A DNA stretch of 64,000 bases from Promethearchaeota archaeon (GTDB taxonomy: Archaea; Asgardarchaeota; Lokiarchaeia; Sigyniarchaeales; SOKP01). This document shows positions 52,891-62,628 of this stretch, in pieces. Within the stretch, counting starts at the first letter, position 1. Each line of letters starts with the position of its first letter. The position numbers and the translations under genes are program-made. The stretch spans positions 1 through 64,000 of the forward strand of contig JAGXNO010000009.1 of the NCBI GenBank assembly GCA_019894975.1, given 5' to 3'. The notes beneath the pieces are model-generated. The model ran no database searches and was not told where the DNA came from. It saw nothing but the letters and a program-made list of their open reading frames with translations.

Positions 52891-53823
52891 CTAGTTTAAA
52901 ATTCCTAAAAGTTTTGCGGCGTTATTACCCAAAATTGCTTCGACTTCCTTTTCTGTGAATTTTATCCTTTTAGGTGCGTCCTTTGGAAGGTTTTTAATAA
53001 GTTGAATATACTTCTTGGTTGGGATAGCTATATCATATATGGGGCCATCTGAAGCGAACATAACTTTTTCCAATCCTGCGTAGTCTATCAAATCTCTTAA
53101 TTCTTTACAGAATAATTCGTATTTACCAAACGCATAGGCTTGCCACATTGCCATATCCCCATATAAGTTCGGATAAAATGCTGCAAGCGCTGCCCACTCC
53201 CTCCATTTGGGTGCACTCCCCATATGAGCACCTATGATCTTTAGATTTGGAACTTTATTTGATGTTTCAGAGAGTAATATCGGCTCAGTATATTTACACT
53301 GGGCAGGAGGTCCTAATGGTCCTGTATGAGTGAGTAGAATACCTCCCTTTTTTTCTAAATATTTCAAAATTTTGATTGATTCTGGGCTATTTGGATCGTA
53401 TCCACTATCGCAATGGTACTTCAACCCTTTCATCCCATACTCTTCAAAACTTTGCTTTAACATGTCTAATGCATTTTCTCTCCTTGGATCAATACCTGCA
53501 AAAGCCATTAAACGATCGGGATATTTATTTGCTATGTCAGCAATTCTTTTATTACCCATCTGAGCGGTTTCTTGTGTCGTCGCATAGTCCATATTGTCCA
53601 CGGTATTTACGCACGTGAAATCAATACCCGCATCATTCATCCAGTTGATTATTTTTTCTCCAGTAATATCTGGATATCGTTCAGTAGCTCTCCGGGCTAA
53701 GGTTTCTTCATCGATATTTACTCCCGCTGCTTTAGCTAATCTAGCTTGTTCTCCCATATGCCCTAATATATCCTCATATTTTATCGGAGACGTGATTAGG
53801 TGATAATGTACATCAATAATCAT
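52891..53823 (-). CDS. Amidohydrolase-family (amidohydro-rel / ACMSD-like) TIM-barrel hydrolase
   Basis: This is a 310-residue protein. The N-terminus MIIDVHYHLI carries the H-x-H metal ligands. GLKYHCDSGYDPNSP and ILLTHTGP supply the next histidines, followed by IGAHMGSAPKW and the catalytic Asp in VMFASDGPI. This is the layout of the amidohydrolase_2 group, which includes decarboxylases and lactonases. The substrate is unknown. It heads a block of acyl-CoA- and 2-oxo/hydroxy-acid-type enzymes, and lies 39 bases downstream of the MBL gene on the same strand. Confidence 0.88.
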   Translation of the reverse strand: MIIDVHYHLITSPIKYEDILGHMGEQARLAKAAGVNIDEETLARRATERYPDITGEKIINWMNDAGIDFTCVNTVDNMDYATTQETAQMGNKRIADIANKYPDRLMAFAGIDPRRENALDMLKQSFEEYGMKGLKYHCDSGYDPNSPESIKILKYLEKKGGILLTHTGPLGPPAQCKYTEPILLSETSNKVPNLKIIGAHMGSAPKWREWAALAAFYPNLYGDMAMWQAYAFGKYELFCKELRDLIDYAGLEKVMFASDGPIYDIAIPTKKYIQLIKNLPKDAPKRIKFTEKEVEAILGNNAAKLLGILN

Positions 53824-53862
53824 TTTATTTTTACCTCTTCAATTTATCATATTCCTATTGTA

Positions 53863-55071
53863 TTATTTCGCTTTTGATTTAATAAATTCTTTATCTTTTT
53901 TGATAAAGTAAACCCATGCGTTTCGAGACATTAAACAAAAATCATCCTTACCAATCTTTTCAAGCAGTTTAATCCTCATCTTTCTCCCTTCGATATTTTC
54001 AGGTTCAGCTTGGATTAAGACATCTAAAATTTCTAATGCTAACTGAGCCTGATCTTGATCTAAGAGTTCTTGAGCTCTTTCTAAAATTTTACTAGGATCT
54101 CCGATGAGTTTGTTAAGCTCCCCCATGACTTCTTTTTCCGGCCTAGGTAAGAGATGGGCAGGATTACCGTCAAAATAGCCGTGGTACCATCTATACACGT
54201 TAAATACAAAAAATTCGGGTCGCGAATAGTTTGCTCGAAGAAAAAGGCTTTTCATTAAGTGATCTGGCACTTTTATTTGATGGATCATCTCGCTTATATG
54301 AGTTCCCTTATTGATATGATCGACGACTTGATCATGGAGAGAACGAATGACTTCGATGTTATCACTTATAGCTTTCATAGCATTTTCACCTTCAATAAAA
54401 GTCCCACCTCCACCGTAGAAAATATATTTTGGATTTACTTCCCTAACTCTTTCTAATTCTTTTGCCCAATCTAAAGCGAATCGGGTTGGTTTCCATGGAT
54501 TACCTATATTAGGAAAACTACCGATCATTAGATCTCCTATGAAAGCAGCATCAAGTTCAGGAACATATACCCAGACCGCATCGTCGGTTTCTGCTCTCGC
54601 TGAGTGAAGTTCAAACGTTTTATCCCCTAAGGTAAAAGTCATATCTCCTAAAAATGTTTTGGTAGGGTAAATATTATCGAATTTTGTAATAACTTCTGGG
54701 AATCCAAACTGTTGAGCATCTTTCCTAGCTTTATAGGGGGCTAACATTTGATATTTATCAAATCGATCAGGGAGGTATTTACTTGCTATAATTTCCGGGT
54801 GATCATCCATGAAAACATTCGCACCACGTACGTGATCAATGTGTCCATGTGTATAGATTATATACTTAATTTTGTCTTTAATTTGTTCTCGAACCTTCTT
54901 AGCCCAACCCCTCGACAGCAATGTATCTATAAGGACAACACCATCGGTTGTTTGAATCCATCCACAACTAGCTAATGGGGCTTTAACAGTATGTACATCT
55001 TTAATGGGATTATCATAAACAACATTAGGTGCAAGTACATTAATAGGTTTCAATTTTTCATCTTGAGACAT
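53863..55071 (-). CDS. Metallo-beta-lactamase fold hydrolase with alkylsulfatase-like C-terminal domain, copy 1
   Basis: This is a 402-residue protein. It has metal motif THGHIDH (His75, His77, Asp79, His80), the HSARAETDDAVWVYVPEL segment and an IGDLM strand, as in SDS-hydrolase (BDS1-like) alkylsulfatases, followed by an alkylsulfatase dimerisation-like domain (YHGYFDGNPAHLLPRPEKE). Such enzymes cleave sulfate esters, but many archaeal members lack a known substrate. A close paralogue lies at 58904-60109 on the other strand. Confidence 0.88.
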   Translation of the reverse strand: MSQDEKLKPINVLAPNVVYDNPIKDVHTVKAPLASCGWIQTTDGVVLIDTLLSRGWAKKVREQIKDKIKYIIYTHGHIDHVRGANVFMDDHPEIIASKYLPDRFDKYQMLAPYKARKDAQQFGFPEVITKFDNIYPTKTFLGDMTFTLGDKTFELHSARAETDDAVWVYVPELDAAFIGDLMIGSFPNIGNPWKPTRFALDWAKELERVREVNPKYIFYGGGGTFIEGENAMKAISDNIEVIRSLHDQVVDHINKGTHISEMIHQIKVPDHLMKSLFLRANYSRPEFFVFNVYRWYHGYFDGNPAHLLPRPEKEVMGELNKLIGDPSKILERAQELLDQDQAQLALEILDVLIQAEPENIEGRKMRIKLLEKIGKDDFCLMSRNAWVYFIKKDKEFIKSKAK

Positions 55072-55121
55072 AAGTCTAACCTTGATTTAAATTAATAACA
55101 ATAAAAAAATAAAAAAAAAAA

Positions 55122-56276
55122 CTATTTCATATCAACAAATTTTCCGCTTCTGAACAGATCGCATGGTTTAAGGTATTCTTTACCCATTTTTTCAGAGAAT
55201 TCGTCCAATAGTTTAACGAGTCCTTCCCAGTTTTGGATACCATATTCAAAAGGGCCAGGTGCATTCATACCAGCCATATTAGCATCATCGATTATTTTCC
55301 AACCAGACGCAATGCCTTCTTCTAAAATTCTACATCCTTCATTAAGCTGGATAGCAAGAAATACTCCGGGATTTACTAGTCCTGCCTTATCAATTTTAGA
55401 GAAGTCAGGCTGTGGTCGTCCTTTGGTCCAATCATAGAAACCTTGTCCTGATTTTCTCCCATGCTTTCCTTCATTAAACATTTTAGTGATAACTTTTCCA
55501 GGTCTAAAATTTTCATGAAGAGTCTCGGCATAATAATTGCGTACATGATACCCTGTATCAATCCCCGTATAGTCTGAAAGAACGAGGGGAGACATTGGAC
55601 CACGACTTCCAAAATCAGCATCTAAAGATTCAAAAGTAATTCCCTTTTCTAAGCAAGTATCAAGAAGATAATTCATATAGATACCGCCTGGAGCATTCAA
55701 CCTATTTACGATAAACCCTGGTCGATCTTTTAAGACCTTTGCTACAAATCTATCTCCTCTAAGACAGGGTAGGCTCTCACTATATTTCATACCAATTTCC
55801 ATTGCTTCTTCGGAAGATTTTTCACCTGCAATGACTTCTACTAGCCTCATTAAAGGAGCAGGATTGAAAAAGTGAATCCCGATGCATTTATCTGGTCTAT
55901 TTGTGGCTGTAGCCATTTCAGTAATAGACATTGTTGAAGTGTTTGAAGCAATTATAGCATGAGCAGGAGCATTTTCATCACAGACCTTAAAAAGCATCTT
56001 CTTTACATCCATATCCTCAACAACAGCTTCTACTATAAGATCAGCATCCTTTACCGCGGAAGCAAGGTCTAAACTAGTCTTCATACGAGCTATAGTTTCA
56101 TCTGCTTTTAAGACACCTTTAGTCTCGAGTTTTTTCAATCCTCCTTCAATACCGGCTACCGCTTTATCAATAACTTCTTGTGAAATATCGACAAGAGTTG
56201 TGGTATATCCTGCCATTAAGGATATCTGAGCAATTCCATTACCCATTAAGCCTACGCCTATAACAACTATATTCAT
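55122..56276 (-). CDS. 3-hydroxyacyl-CoA dehydrogenase
   Basis: This is a 384-residue protein. The NAD-binding loop IGVGLMGNGIAQISLMAGY opens the chain, the acyl-CoA-binding NTSTMSITEMA follows, the catalytic histidine lies in IGIHFFNPAPLMRLVEVI, and the C-terminal domain begins DRPGFIVNRLN. It interconverts 3-hydroxyacyl-CoA and 3-oxoacyl-CoA in beta-oxidation or butyrate-type metabolism. A second C-terminal helical domain is present. The thiolase at the window end would be the next enzyme of such a pathway. Confidence 0.93.
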   Translation of the reverse strand: MNIVVIGVGLMGNGIAQISLMAGYTTTLVDISQEVIDKAVAGIEGGLKKLETKGVLKADETIARMKTSLDLASAVKDADLIVEAVVEDMDVKKMLFKVCDENAPAHAIIASNTSTMSITEMATATNRPDKCIGIHFFNPAPLMRLVEVIAGEKSSEEAMEIGMKYSESLPCLRGDRFVAKVLKDRPGFIVNRLNAPGGIYMNYLLDTCLEKGITFESLDADFGSRGPMSPLVLSDYTGIDTGYHVRNYYAETLHENFRPGKVITKMFNEGKHGRKSGQGFYDWTKGRPQPDFSKIDKAGLVNPGVFLAIQLNEGCRILEEGIASGWKIIDDANMAGMNAPGPFEYGIQNWEGLVKLLDEFSEKMGKEYLKPCDLFRSGKFVDMK

Positions 56277-56349
56277 TATATTTCCTCCTTTTTATTTTTA
56301 TATTTTGAATAAAAAATATATTAAAAAAAATTAATTAAAAATGTATTGC

Positions 56350-57402
56350 TTATTTTAAAAATCCATAAGCATTTCGAACTCGTTTTTCTGCATCTCCTAC
56401 AATATCATCGACGATCTTCTTCACATTTTCTAAGCTTTGTATGACTCCGATGCTTTGACCTAATAGTACAGCTCCAGATTTAACGTCTCCCGTATATGCT
56501 GCCTCATACGCTTTTCCTTCTTTTATTATATCCGCAGGGGACATTTCTTTTTCTTCAGCCATTTTCGCTTCTTTATCAGCTACAAGTCCATGATGTAAGG
56601 AATATTCATTTTTCCATAGGCGTATTGGCCCTAAAGCACCTGTGACTAACACAGTGTCTTGAGCTTTTGCAGGAGGAACCACGCTTTTGTATTCATTACC
56701 AAACTCACTTTCGTTGGATGCAATGAATCGTGAACCCATTGCTATAGCGCCTGCACCCATAGCTATAGCTGCAGCAAGCCCCTCACCAGTTGCAAAACCG
56801 CCACATGCGACTACAGGAAAATCAGGATGTTTCTGCATTACTTGTTGTAATAAGACTAATGAACTCACTTTTTCATATGATTGATGTCCTCCACCTTCAC
56901 CACCAGTCACAACTAATCCATCAACGTTTGAAGCAACACACTTATCAGCAAGCCATAATGCCGGAGCTACGTGAAAGTGTTTTATTTGTGAACCACTTTC
57001 CTTCAATTTTTGATAATCCTTTGACGAGGGTAAGGTTTTTGAAGATCCCGCACTCGTAATAGCATAAACACACTGCTCTTTTACTCTTTGATTTTCCATA
57101 ATGAATTTAGGAATTTCCGTAACTAAACGTTGAGCATCAAGTTCCCTACGAGAAGTCCTTATATTAAAACCGAATGGCTTATCTGTATGCTCTACAACGT
57201 ATATCATATTTTCTTTCAGTATATCAACGGGATTTTTACCCTTCTGATAATCTGAAATCAGAGCGCTATGGCTTAAGACACCAAGCCCACCTGCTTCTGA
57301 AACTGCGATAGTGAGTTCCGTAGTGTAAAACGGACCCATCGGTGCAGCAATTATTGGATGCTTAATCCCAAGCATCTTGGTTATGTTTGTTTCTAATACC
57401 AT
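56350..57402 (-). CDS. Nitronate monooxygenase / 2-nitropropane dioxygenase-like flavoprotein, copy 1
   Basis: This FMN-binding TIM barrel of about 350 residues starts KMLGIKHPIIAAPMGPFYTT. VVTGGEGGGHQSYEK provides the family's active-site His region, and VACGGFATGEGLAAAIAMGA with AMGSRFIAS binds FMN phosphate. In anaerobes these proteins also act as enoyl-CoA or trans-2-enoyl reductases (FabK-like), which may suit this neighbourhood better than nitronate oxidation (inferred). The ATG at 57402 follows GAGTGA; an in-frame GTG lies three codons earlier. Confidence 0.9.
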   Translation of the reverse strand: MVLETNITKMLGIKHPIIAAPMGPFYTTELTIAVSEAGGLGVLSHSALISDYQKGKNPVDILKENMIYVVEHTDKPFGFNIRTSRRELDAQRLVTEIPKFIMENQRVKEQCVYAITSAGSSKTLPSSKDYQKLKESGSQIKHFHVAPALWLADKCVASNVDGLVVTGGEGGGHQSYEKVSSLVLLQQVMQKHPDFPVVACGGFATGEGLAAAIAMGAGAIAMGSRFIASNESEFGNEYKSVVPPAKAQDTVLVTGALGPIRLWKNEYSLHHGLVADKEAKMAEEKEMSPADIIKEGKAYEAAYTGDVKSGAVLLGQSIGVIQSLENVKKIVDDIVGDAEKRVRNAYGFLK

Positions 57403-57804
57403 TTTTTTCACTCTATAATAATTCTGAATTTATATTCTTAATAAATTATATAGAGAAATTATTTGCAATGTAAATATTTTACTTTCAATTTGGAACTTAA
57501 AACATTCTTTTATTAAAATAATCAATAATTTGAGAAAAAAATAGGGGAAGATTATCTGTTTTACTTTCACTAAGTTGGAGTAAATATTTAAATACGCAAT
57601 GTCAAAGGAACAGGAACATTCAACTATTCGTCCAATTCGACTATTCAACCCCGACTTGTGTTAGTCATTGATTAATACTAATATTAACATTAAGTATATC
57701 GAAATTTTTTTCTATGTTTTAATTGAGAAAAATTATTATAGTTTTCGAGCTAATTTTAAACAATTACGAGATATGAATTTAATTTCTAAAACGAGTTGAA
57801 TTTG
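57403..57804. other. Divergent intergenic region with one tiny open frame
   Basis: A 402-base AT-rich spacer between divergent genes. It contains a more GC-rich island at 57599-57664 (listed separately) and otherwise TATA-like runs such as taaatatttaaat (57580-57592). No other gene is supported. Confidence 0.5.
57599..57664 (+). CDS. Possible 21-residue peptide
   Basis: ATG at 57599 opens a frame ending TAG at 57664, translating MSKEQEHSTIRPIRLFNPDL plus a final Cys. It follows a strong TATA-like run at about 57580-57592 and its base composition is richer in GC than its surroundings. Within it, ATTCAACTATTCGTCCA is followed by a similar 17-mer, ATTCGACTATTCAACCC. It might be a leader peptide or a chance frame. 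Confidence 0.2.
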   Translation: MSKEQEHSTIRPIRLFNPDLC

Positions 57805-58848
57805 ATGGAAAAAATAAATGAAAAATTAACTGTTGTAATCTATGGGATTGGTGGAATAGGAGCAACTCTTGGAGGATGGCTGACTCAAAATTATGATAAA
57901 GTGTACTTATTGGCTCGTGGTGATAATGCTAAGGCACTAAAGAGTAACGGCTTAATTCTTAAAAATATAGTTAGCGATAATATTGAAACTATTAAAGTAA
58001 ATGTAATTGAAGATCTAAATGAAATCCCAAATGTAGATGTTGTTGTAATCACCGTTAAAAATTACGATTTAGAAGAGGTAGCGATGGATATTTCCGATAA
58101 ATTAGGAGATAGTCCTACAGTCGTAGGTTTACAAAATGGGTTTGAGAATCAAAAAGTATTACCAAAATATTTTACGAAAATTGTGTATGCTGTTGTCGTT
58201 CAATCTGGGTGGAGTGAGGAACCTGGAAAATTTGGAACCAGGGGAAAAGGACACCTAACTCTTGGCACTCCCGAAAATCAAAATCTTGAAATTACAGAAA
58301 AGATTGCTAAAATTTTAAACCTTGGAATTTCAACGATGACTACTCAAGAATTTCAAGACGCCGCTCATTCAAAATTAATAATTAACCTTTCAAATGCAAC
58401 TTTTACCCTAATAAGTTCAGAACTCAAAGATGATGATGCAATTTTCAAGCTTTGGAATATTTTTATGAATGTATACATTGAAGGTGTGGAGGTAGTAAAA
58501 GCAGCGGGGTATAAAGAATATAGGTTAAAGGGGTTACCTTCTTGGGATGTAATGGCATTAGGTAGAAATCTTGATAAAAACACGGCAATCAATAATTTCG
58601 GTCGAAATCTTAAATACTCATGGTTCAACAGCATGGCTCAAGACATGATTCATCGAAAAAAGAACCAATCCGAGCTTGATTCGCTAACGGGATATTTAAT
58701 AAATTTAGCAGATTCATTAGAAATTAAGATTCCTTATAATAGAATGATCTATAAGCTCAGTAAGGAGCAATTTAAAAAGGTTCCTTACCAGCCTTTACCA
58801 GTAGAGGTTGTTTGGGAAAAGATTATTGATGAACTAAACAGAAAATAA
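57805..58848 (+). CDS. 2-dehydropantoate 2-reductase-like (ketopantoate reductase family)
   Basis: This protein of about 347 residues has the NADP-binding loop VVIYGIGGIGATLGGWL, LLARGDNAKAL with the arginine that contacts the 2'-phosphate, VVGLQNGFEN, and the catalytic lysine region AAHSKLIINLSNA. Real PanE supplies pantothenate/CoA precursors, but the C-terminus here is longer and diverged. In this catabolic context it may reduce another 2-oxo acid (inferred). The ATG at 57805 was preferred over a TTG three codons upstream. Confidence 0.88.
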   Translation: MEKINEKLTVVIYGIGGIGATLGGWLTQNYDKVYLLARGDNAKALKSNGLILKNIVSDNIETIKVNVIEDLNEIPNVDVVVITVKNYDLEEVAMDISDKLGDSPTVVGLQNGFENQKVLPKYFTKIVYAVVVQSGWSEEPGKFGTRGKGHLTLGTPENQNLEITEKIAKILNLGISTMTTQEFQDAAHSKLIINLSNATFTLISSELKDDDAIFKLWNIFMNVYIEGVEVVKAAGYKEYRLKGLPSWDVMALGRNLDKNTAINNFGRNLKYSWFNSMAQDMIHRKKNQSELDSLTGYLINLADSLEIKIPYNRMIYKLSKEQFKKVPYQPLPVEVVWEKIIDELNRK

Positions 58849-58903
58849 TATTAATCTTAAACAAATACCTACTACATATAATTATTAAAGGGGATATTAA
58901 GAA

Positions 58904-60109
58904 ATGAGTGAAATTAAAGGTACTCGAATTTTGGGTGCTCCACAAGCTAGATTTACAAATCCTATAAAAGATGTTCATACGGCGGTTTTACCAATAGCAG
59001 GATGTGCATGGGTAGAAACTACCGAGGGTGTTGTACTTATTGATGCAATTGCAAGGGTTGATGTAGGAAGGGAAGTATTTAAAAAGATTGAAGGAAAGAT
59101 TAAATATATTATATATACTCATGGTCATGGTGATCATGTAGGTGGTACAGCTGCTTACTTAAAGGACAACCCCGAGATTATAGCCAGCAAGTATTTACCA
59201 GATCGGTTAGATAAATATAAAATGCTAGCACCTTACAGAGCCCATATTACAGCAGTTCAATTTAATATTCCGGAAATTGTTAGGGCTCCTGAATTTGTGT
59301 ATCCCACTAAAACATTTTTAGGAGATATGACAATAACCCTTGGAGATAAAACATTTGAGCTTCACGCTGTTCGAGCAGAAACGGATGATGCAGTGTGGGT
59401 GTATGTTCCAGAACTTAAAGCTGCATTTATAGGAGATCTTATCATTGCGGGTCTGCCAAATGTAGGTAATCCCTGGAAACCCACTCGGTTCGCGTTGAAT
59501 TGGGCAAGAGCTTTAGAAGAGGTAAGAGCTCTTAATCCTGAGCTTTTGTTTTGTAATGGTGCTGGTTATTATTATACAGGAGAGAAAGCACTAAAGATTT
59601 TAGATTATAACATAGAAGCAATACATTCTCTTCATGATCAAGTAATCGAACACATCAATAAAGGAACCCACATTACTGAAATGATTCACGAAATTAAATT
59701 ACCAGATCACCTCGCAAAAAACCCGTACTTAAGACCACTATATTCGAGAATTGAGTTTTTTGTATTTAATGTGTATCGCTGGTATCATGGCTATTTTGAC
59801 GGTAATCCGGCCCATCTCTTACCTAGACCAGAAAAAGAAGTCAAGAGAGAACTTAACAAACTTATTGGAGACTCTGAGAAAATTATTAAAAGAGTTACGG
59901 AACTATTGGATCAAGATCAAGCCCAGTTAGCATTAGAAATCTTAGATGTCTTAATTCAAGCAGATCCTGAAAATATTGAAGGAAGAAAGACTAGAATTAA
60001 ACTCCTTGAAAAGCTTGGTAAAGAAGATTATTGTTTAATGTCTCGTAATGCTTGGGTTTATTACATAGATAAAGACAAAAAATTTCTCAAAAATAAGGGA
60101 GAATTATAA
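58904..60109 (+). CDS. Metallo-beta-lactamase fold hydrolase with alkylsulfatase-like C-terminal domain, copy 2
   Basis: This 401-residue paralogue of 53863-55071 has metal motif THGHGDH (His73, His75, Asp77, His78), with large identical stretches such as HAVRAETDDAVWVYVPEL versus HSARAETDDAVWVYVPEL, and YHGYFDGNPAHLLPRPEKE. Differences in the loop around residues 125-135 suggest different substrate use (inferred). A GGGG SD lies just before the ATG. It is followed by an NTF2-like gene after 27 bases. Confidence 0.88.
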   Translation: MSEIKGTRILGAPQARFTNPIKDVHTAVLPIAGCAWVETTEGVVLIDAIARVDVGREVFKKIEGKIKYIIYTHGHGDHVGGTAAYLKDNPEIIASKYLPDRLDKYKMLAPYRAHITAVQFNIPEIVRAPEFVYPTKTFLGDMTITLGDKTFELHAVRAETDDAVWVYVPELKAAFIGDLIIAGLPNVGNPWKPTRFALNWARALEEVRALNPELLFCNGAGYYYTGEKALKILDYNIEAIHSLHDQVIEHINKGTHITEMIHEIKLPDHLAKNPYLRPLYSRIEFFVFNVYRWYHGYFDGNPAHLLPRPEKEVKRELNKLIGDSEKIIKRVTELLDQDQAQLALEILDVLIQADPENIEGRKTRIKLLEKLGKEDYCLMSRNAWVYYIDKDKKFLKNKGEL

Positions 60110-60136
60110 ATTAAATTTTTAATAAAGTGAATAAAC

Positions 60137-60622
60137 TTGAACCTAGAAAAGAGCATTAATCAATATCCCAAAGAGTTAATTACTATTGAAAAAATAATGG
60201 ACGACTCTCTTGAAACGACAAAAGTTATAACAATTATAAACGATGAATTTGAAGAAGACGCAGTCAAGACGGCCATATCTTTCATGGATAACTTTAACAA
60301 TCAAGATAATAGAGGATGTTCAAATGCCTGTAATTTTCCTCATGCTCGTGTTGGGAAAGGTGGGAGGTTAGTCGTCACTGAAAAACCTCCAATTCAAAAC
60401 GAAGAGTTTTTCGAGTGGTTTACAAATGTATACGGTTGGAATCATAGTTGTTGGGATTATCGACAGGTTATTCAAAGTGACCTAAATAAAGTACATCTCC
60501 AAGTCCAATTTTCACGATATCGAGCAGATGGTAGTAGAATTGGTGTTTTTCCTTCCCTTTGGGTTATTACAAATCAAGATGGGCATTGGGGTATAAAAAT
60601 GCGGTCAAGTTTTGCACCTTAA
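60137..60622 (+). CDS. NTF2/SnoaL-like small protein, 161 aa
   Basis: The second half has the cone-fold pattern VTEKPPIQNEEFFEWF, WDYRQVIQSDLNKVHLQVQ, RYRADGSRIGVFPSLWVIT and a final HWGIKMRSSFAP. This is typical of NTF2-like proteins that act as isomerases, hydratases or binding domains. The start is TTG at 60137 after AAAGTGA. It is closely spaced after the MBL copy 2 gene and probably shares its transcript. Confidence 0.7.
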   Translation: MNLEKSINQYPKELITIEKIMDDSLETTKVITIINDEFEEDAVKTAISFMDNFNNQDNRGCSNACNFPHARVGKGGRLVVTEKPPIQNEEFFEWFTNVYGWNHSCWDYRQVIQSDLNKVHLQVQFSRYRADGSRIGVFPSLWVITNQDGHWGIKMRSSFAP

Positions 60623-60769
60623 TTCCAAATTTTATACATCATATTCTTTTATAAATTGAGAAAGGTAAAAAAGAACCATTTTTATTCCTATTCCTAATTA
60701 TAGTATATATAAAACATATCATTAGACATCGCGAAAAATTAAAATTATAGATAGAGGTAGGATGCTGAA

Positions 60770-62473
60770 ATGGGTTTAGTTAATGGTGGGGCCTTATTTG
60801 GTAAGGCTTTAGTAAATGAAGGTATTGAAAAGGCATTTGTTCTGGTCGGTGGACACATAATGCCCATCCTCCATGGTATGCGGAATGAGGGAATTGAGAT
60901 CACCGATATGCGTCATGAATGTGCTGCTATGTATGCGGCTATTGCATGTGCACGTGCTTCAGGGAAACCCGTCGCTGTCGTAACTACAGCAGGTCCGGGT
61001 GTTTTAAATACAGTTGCGGGAATGCTCGAAGCACAAGGGTGTTGCATGCCGATCATCCTTATTGGTGGTGCGGCTTCTATGGATGGTATGAAGAGGGGCG
61101 AGCTTCAGGACCAACCAACGCTGAATGTTCAAGAAACCTGTTCAAAGTGGGCCCACAGAATCACCAATACTACCAGTATACCGTATTTCGTAGCAATGGC
61201 ACTTCGTCACGCAATGGATGGAACACCAGGATCTGTATATCTCGAAGCTCCTGTAGATATTGTGCATGGGGAGGTAGACGAAGAAAAAGTTGAATTCCCC
61301 GTTAATTCTCGAGCGAAGGCGATGCCTGGTGGTGATTCAAAGTTGATCGAATCAGCTGCAAATCTTCTTGTTAATGCTAAGCGCCCGGTGGTAATAATTG
61401 GAGATGGAGCGCGATTTAGCATTGGTGATCATGCAGGTGATATTACTGCTCTTTCGGATTATTTAAAAATGCCTATAAATGTTAGAGGTTCTGCTTGCAA
61501 GGGACTATTCGGAAATGAATATGAAAACTTGTTGCTCAGATCAGGAGGACTCTTACAAGCTGACGTAGTGCTGAGCTTGGGAGTTCGGTTTGACTTTGGC
61601 ATCGGTTATGGAAGAATTTTTCAACTTGATACCGATATTATCCAAGTACATACGGATTCAAAGCAAATAGGCTTCAACCTCAGAGCAGACATTGGTATCA
61701 TAGGAGGAGTTGGTGCTGTGGCAAAAAAAATACTAGATATTGTTAAAGCTAAAAGAGATAAACCGATAGCTGTTTCTTGGACTAGTCAACCGAAAACCAG
61801 TGTTCCTGAGAGTTTACCAGAAAGGTTTTACACAGAAGGAAGCCCTGTTCACCCATCACGTTTGGTAGCTGAAGTTGTGAAATTTCTTGATGGGGAAGGT
61901 GCGGATTGGGATTTTGTACTTGATGGTGGTGATATTTCTGTTCATATGTTCGACTCTGGAGCCATGTTAGCCCATCGTTCCGGTCAAATTCATACTGGTA
62001 GTCCTAATGGTATGATCGGTATGGGACCAGGTCAAGTCGTAGGAACGTGGATTGTAAATCGCAAACCGGTATTGCTACTCACAGGCGATGGTAGTTTTGG
62101 TTTCTATTCCATGGAAATGGATACGATGGCAAGACTAGGGATTCCTGCGGTAGTTGTGATTTCTAATGACGGAGCCTGGGGGATGATTCGGTTGGATGAG
62201 AAACACAATACCCCCGAAGAAGTAGAAAGCTATGGTCATTGTAATACGGAACTCATCGATGCTCAAGGTAAAATCCGGGCTTATGAATTAATGGTAGCAA
62301 TGTGGGGTGGACATGGTGAGATGGTTTGCGATCCTGAAGAGATTATACCCGCTATTAAACGAGCAGCAGCCAATGGTAAACCGTCGATTATCAACGTTGA
62401 AGTAGACCGGGAAGTTTTATCGTCCTGGACCCAAAGAACTGCTGATGCTGCCGCCCAACGGTCAAAAAAATAA
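60770..62473 (+). CDS. Thiamine-diphosphate-dependent enzyme (acetolactate synthase / 2-hydroxyacyl-CoA lyase family)
   Basis: This 567-residue protein has all three ThDP-enzyme domains. The N-terminal Pyr domain holds DMRHECAAMYAAIACARASG, with the cofactor-activating Glu. The central domain has VVIIGDGARFSIGDHAG. The C-terminal PP domain has the metal motif GDGSFGFYSMEM ending in SNDGAWGM. It resembles 2-hydroxyacyl-CoA lyase and oxalyl-CoA decarboxylase more than true acetolactate synthase, since no regulatory subunit or ilv genes are near. An SD (GAGGTAGG) precedes the ATG. Confidence 0.92.
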   Translation: MGLVNGGALFGKALVNEGIEKAFVLVGGHIMPILHGMRNEGIEITDMRHECAAMYAAIACARASGKPVAVVTTAGPGVLNTVAGMLEAQGCCMPIILIGGAASMDGMKRGELQDQPTLNVQETCSKWAHRITNTTSIPYFVAMALRHAMDGTPGSVYLEAPVDIVHGEVDEEKVEFPVNSRAKAMPGGDSKLIESAANLLVNAKRPVVIIGDGARFSIGDHAGDITALSDYLKMPINVRGSACKGLFGNEYENLLLRSGGLLQADVVLSLGVRFDFGIGYGRIFQLDTDIIQVHTDSKQIGFNLRADIGIIGGVGAVAKKILDIVKAKRDKPIAVSWTSQPKTSVPESLPERFYTEGSPVHPSRLVAEVVKFLDGEGADWDFVLDGGDISVHMFDSGAMLAHRSGQIHTGSPNGMIGMGPGQVVGTWIVNRKPVLLLTGDGSFGFYSMEMDTMARLGIPAVVVISNDGAWGMIRLDEKHNTPEEVESYGHCNTELIDAQGKIRAYELMVAMWGGHGEMVCDPEEIIPAIKRAAANGKPSIINVEVDREVLSSWTQRTADAAAQRSKK

Positions 62474-62628
62474 ATATCTAATTATCTATTATATTTCTTA
62501 TTTTGTTCAAATGCATTAAGAATATTATTAATTAAACGTTTCACCCTCGATTGGAAATAATATAACCTTTATTATTTAAATTTCATTAAAGATTGGTAAT
62601 CAATTAACAAAGATGATATTGATTTATA

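Noticed and set aside
57430..57648. 72-codon minus-strand ORF in the divergent promoter region
   Set aside because: Composition looks random (Ile/Phe-rich), no SD, no family resemblance.
60919..61293. Cysteine-rich 124-codon ORF
   Set aside because: Out-of-frame shadow inside the ThDP enzyme gene.
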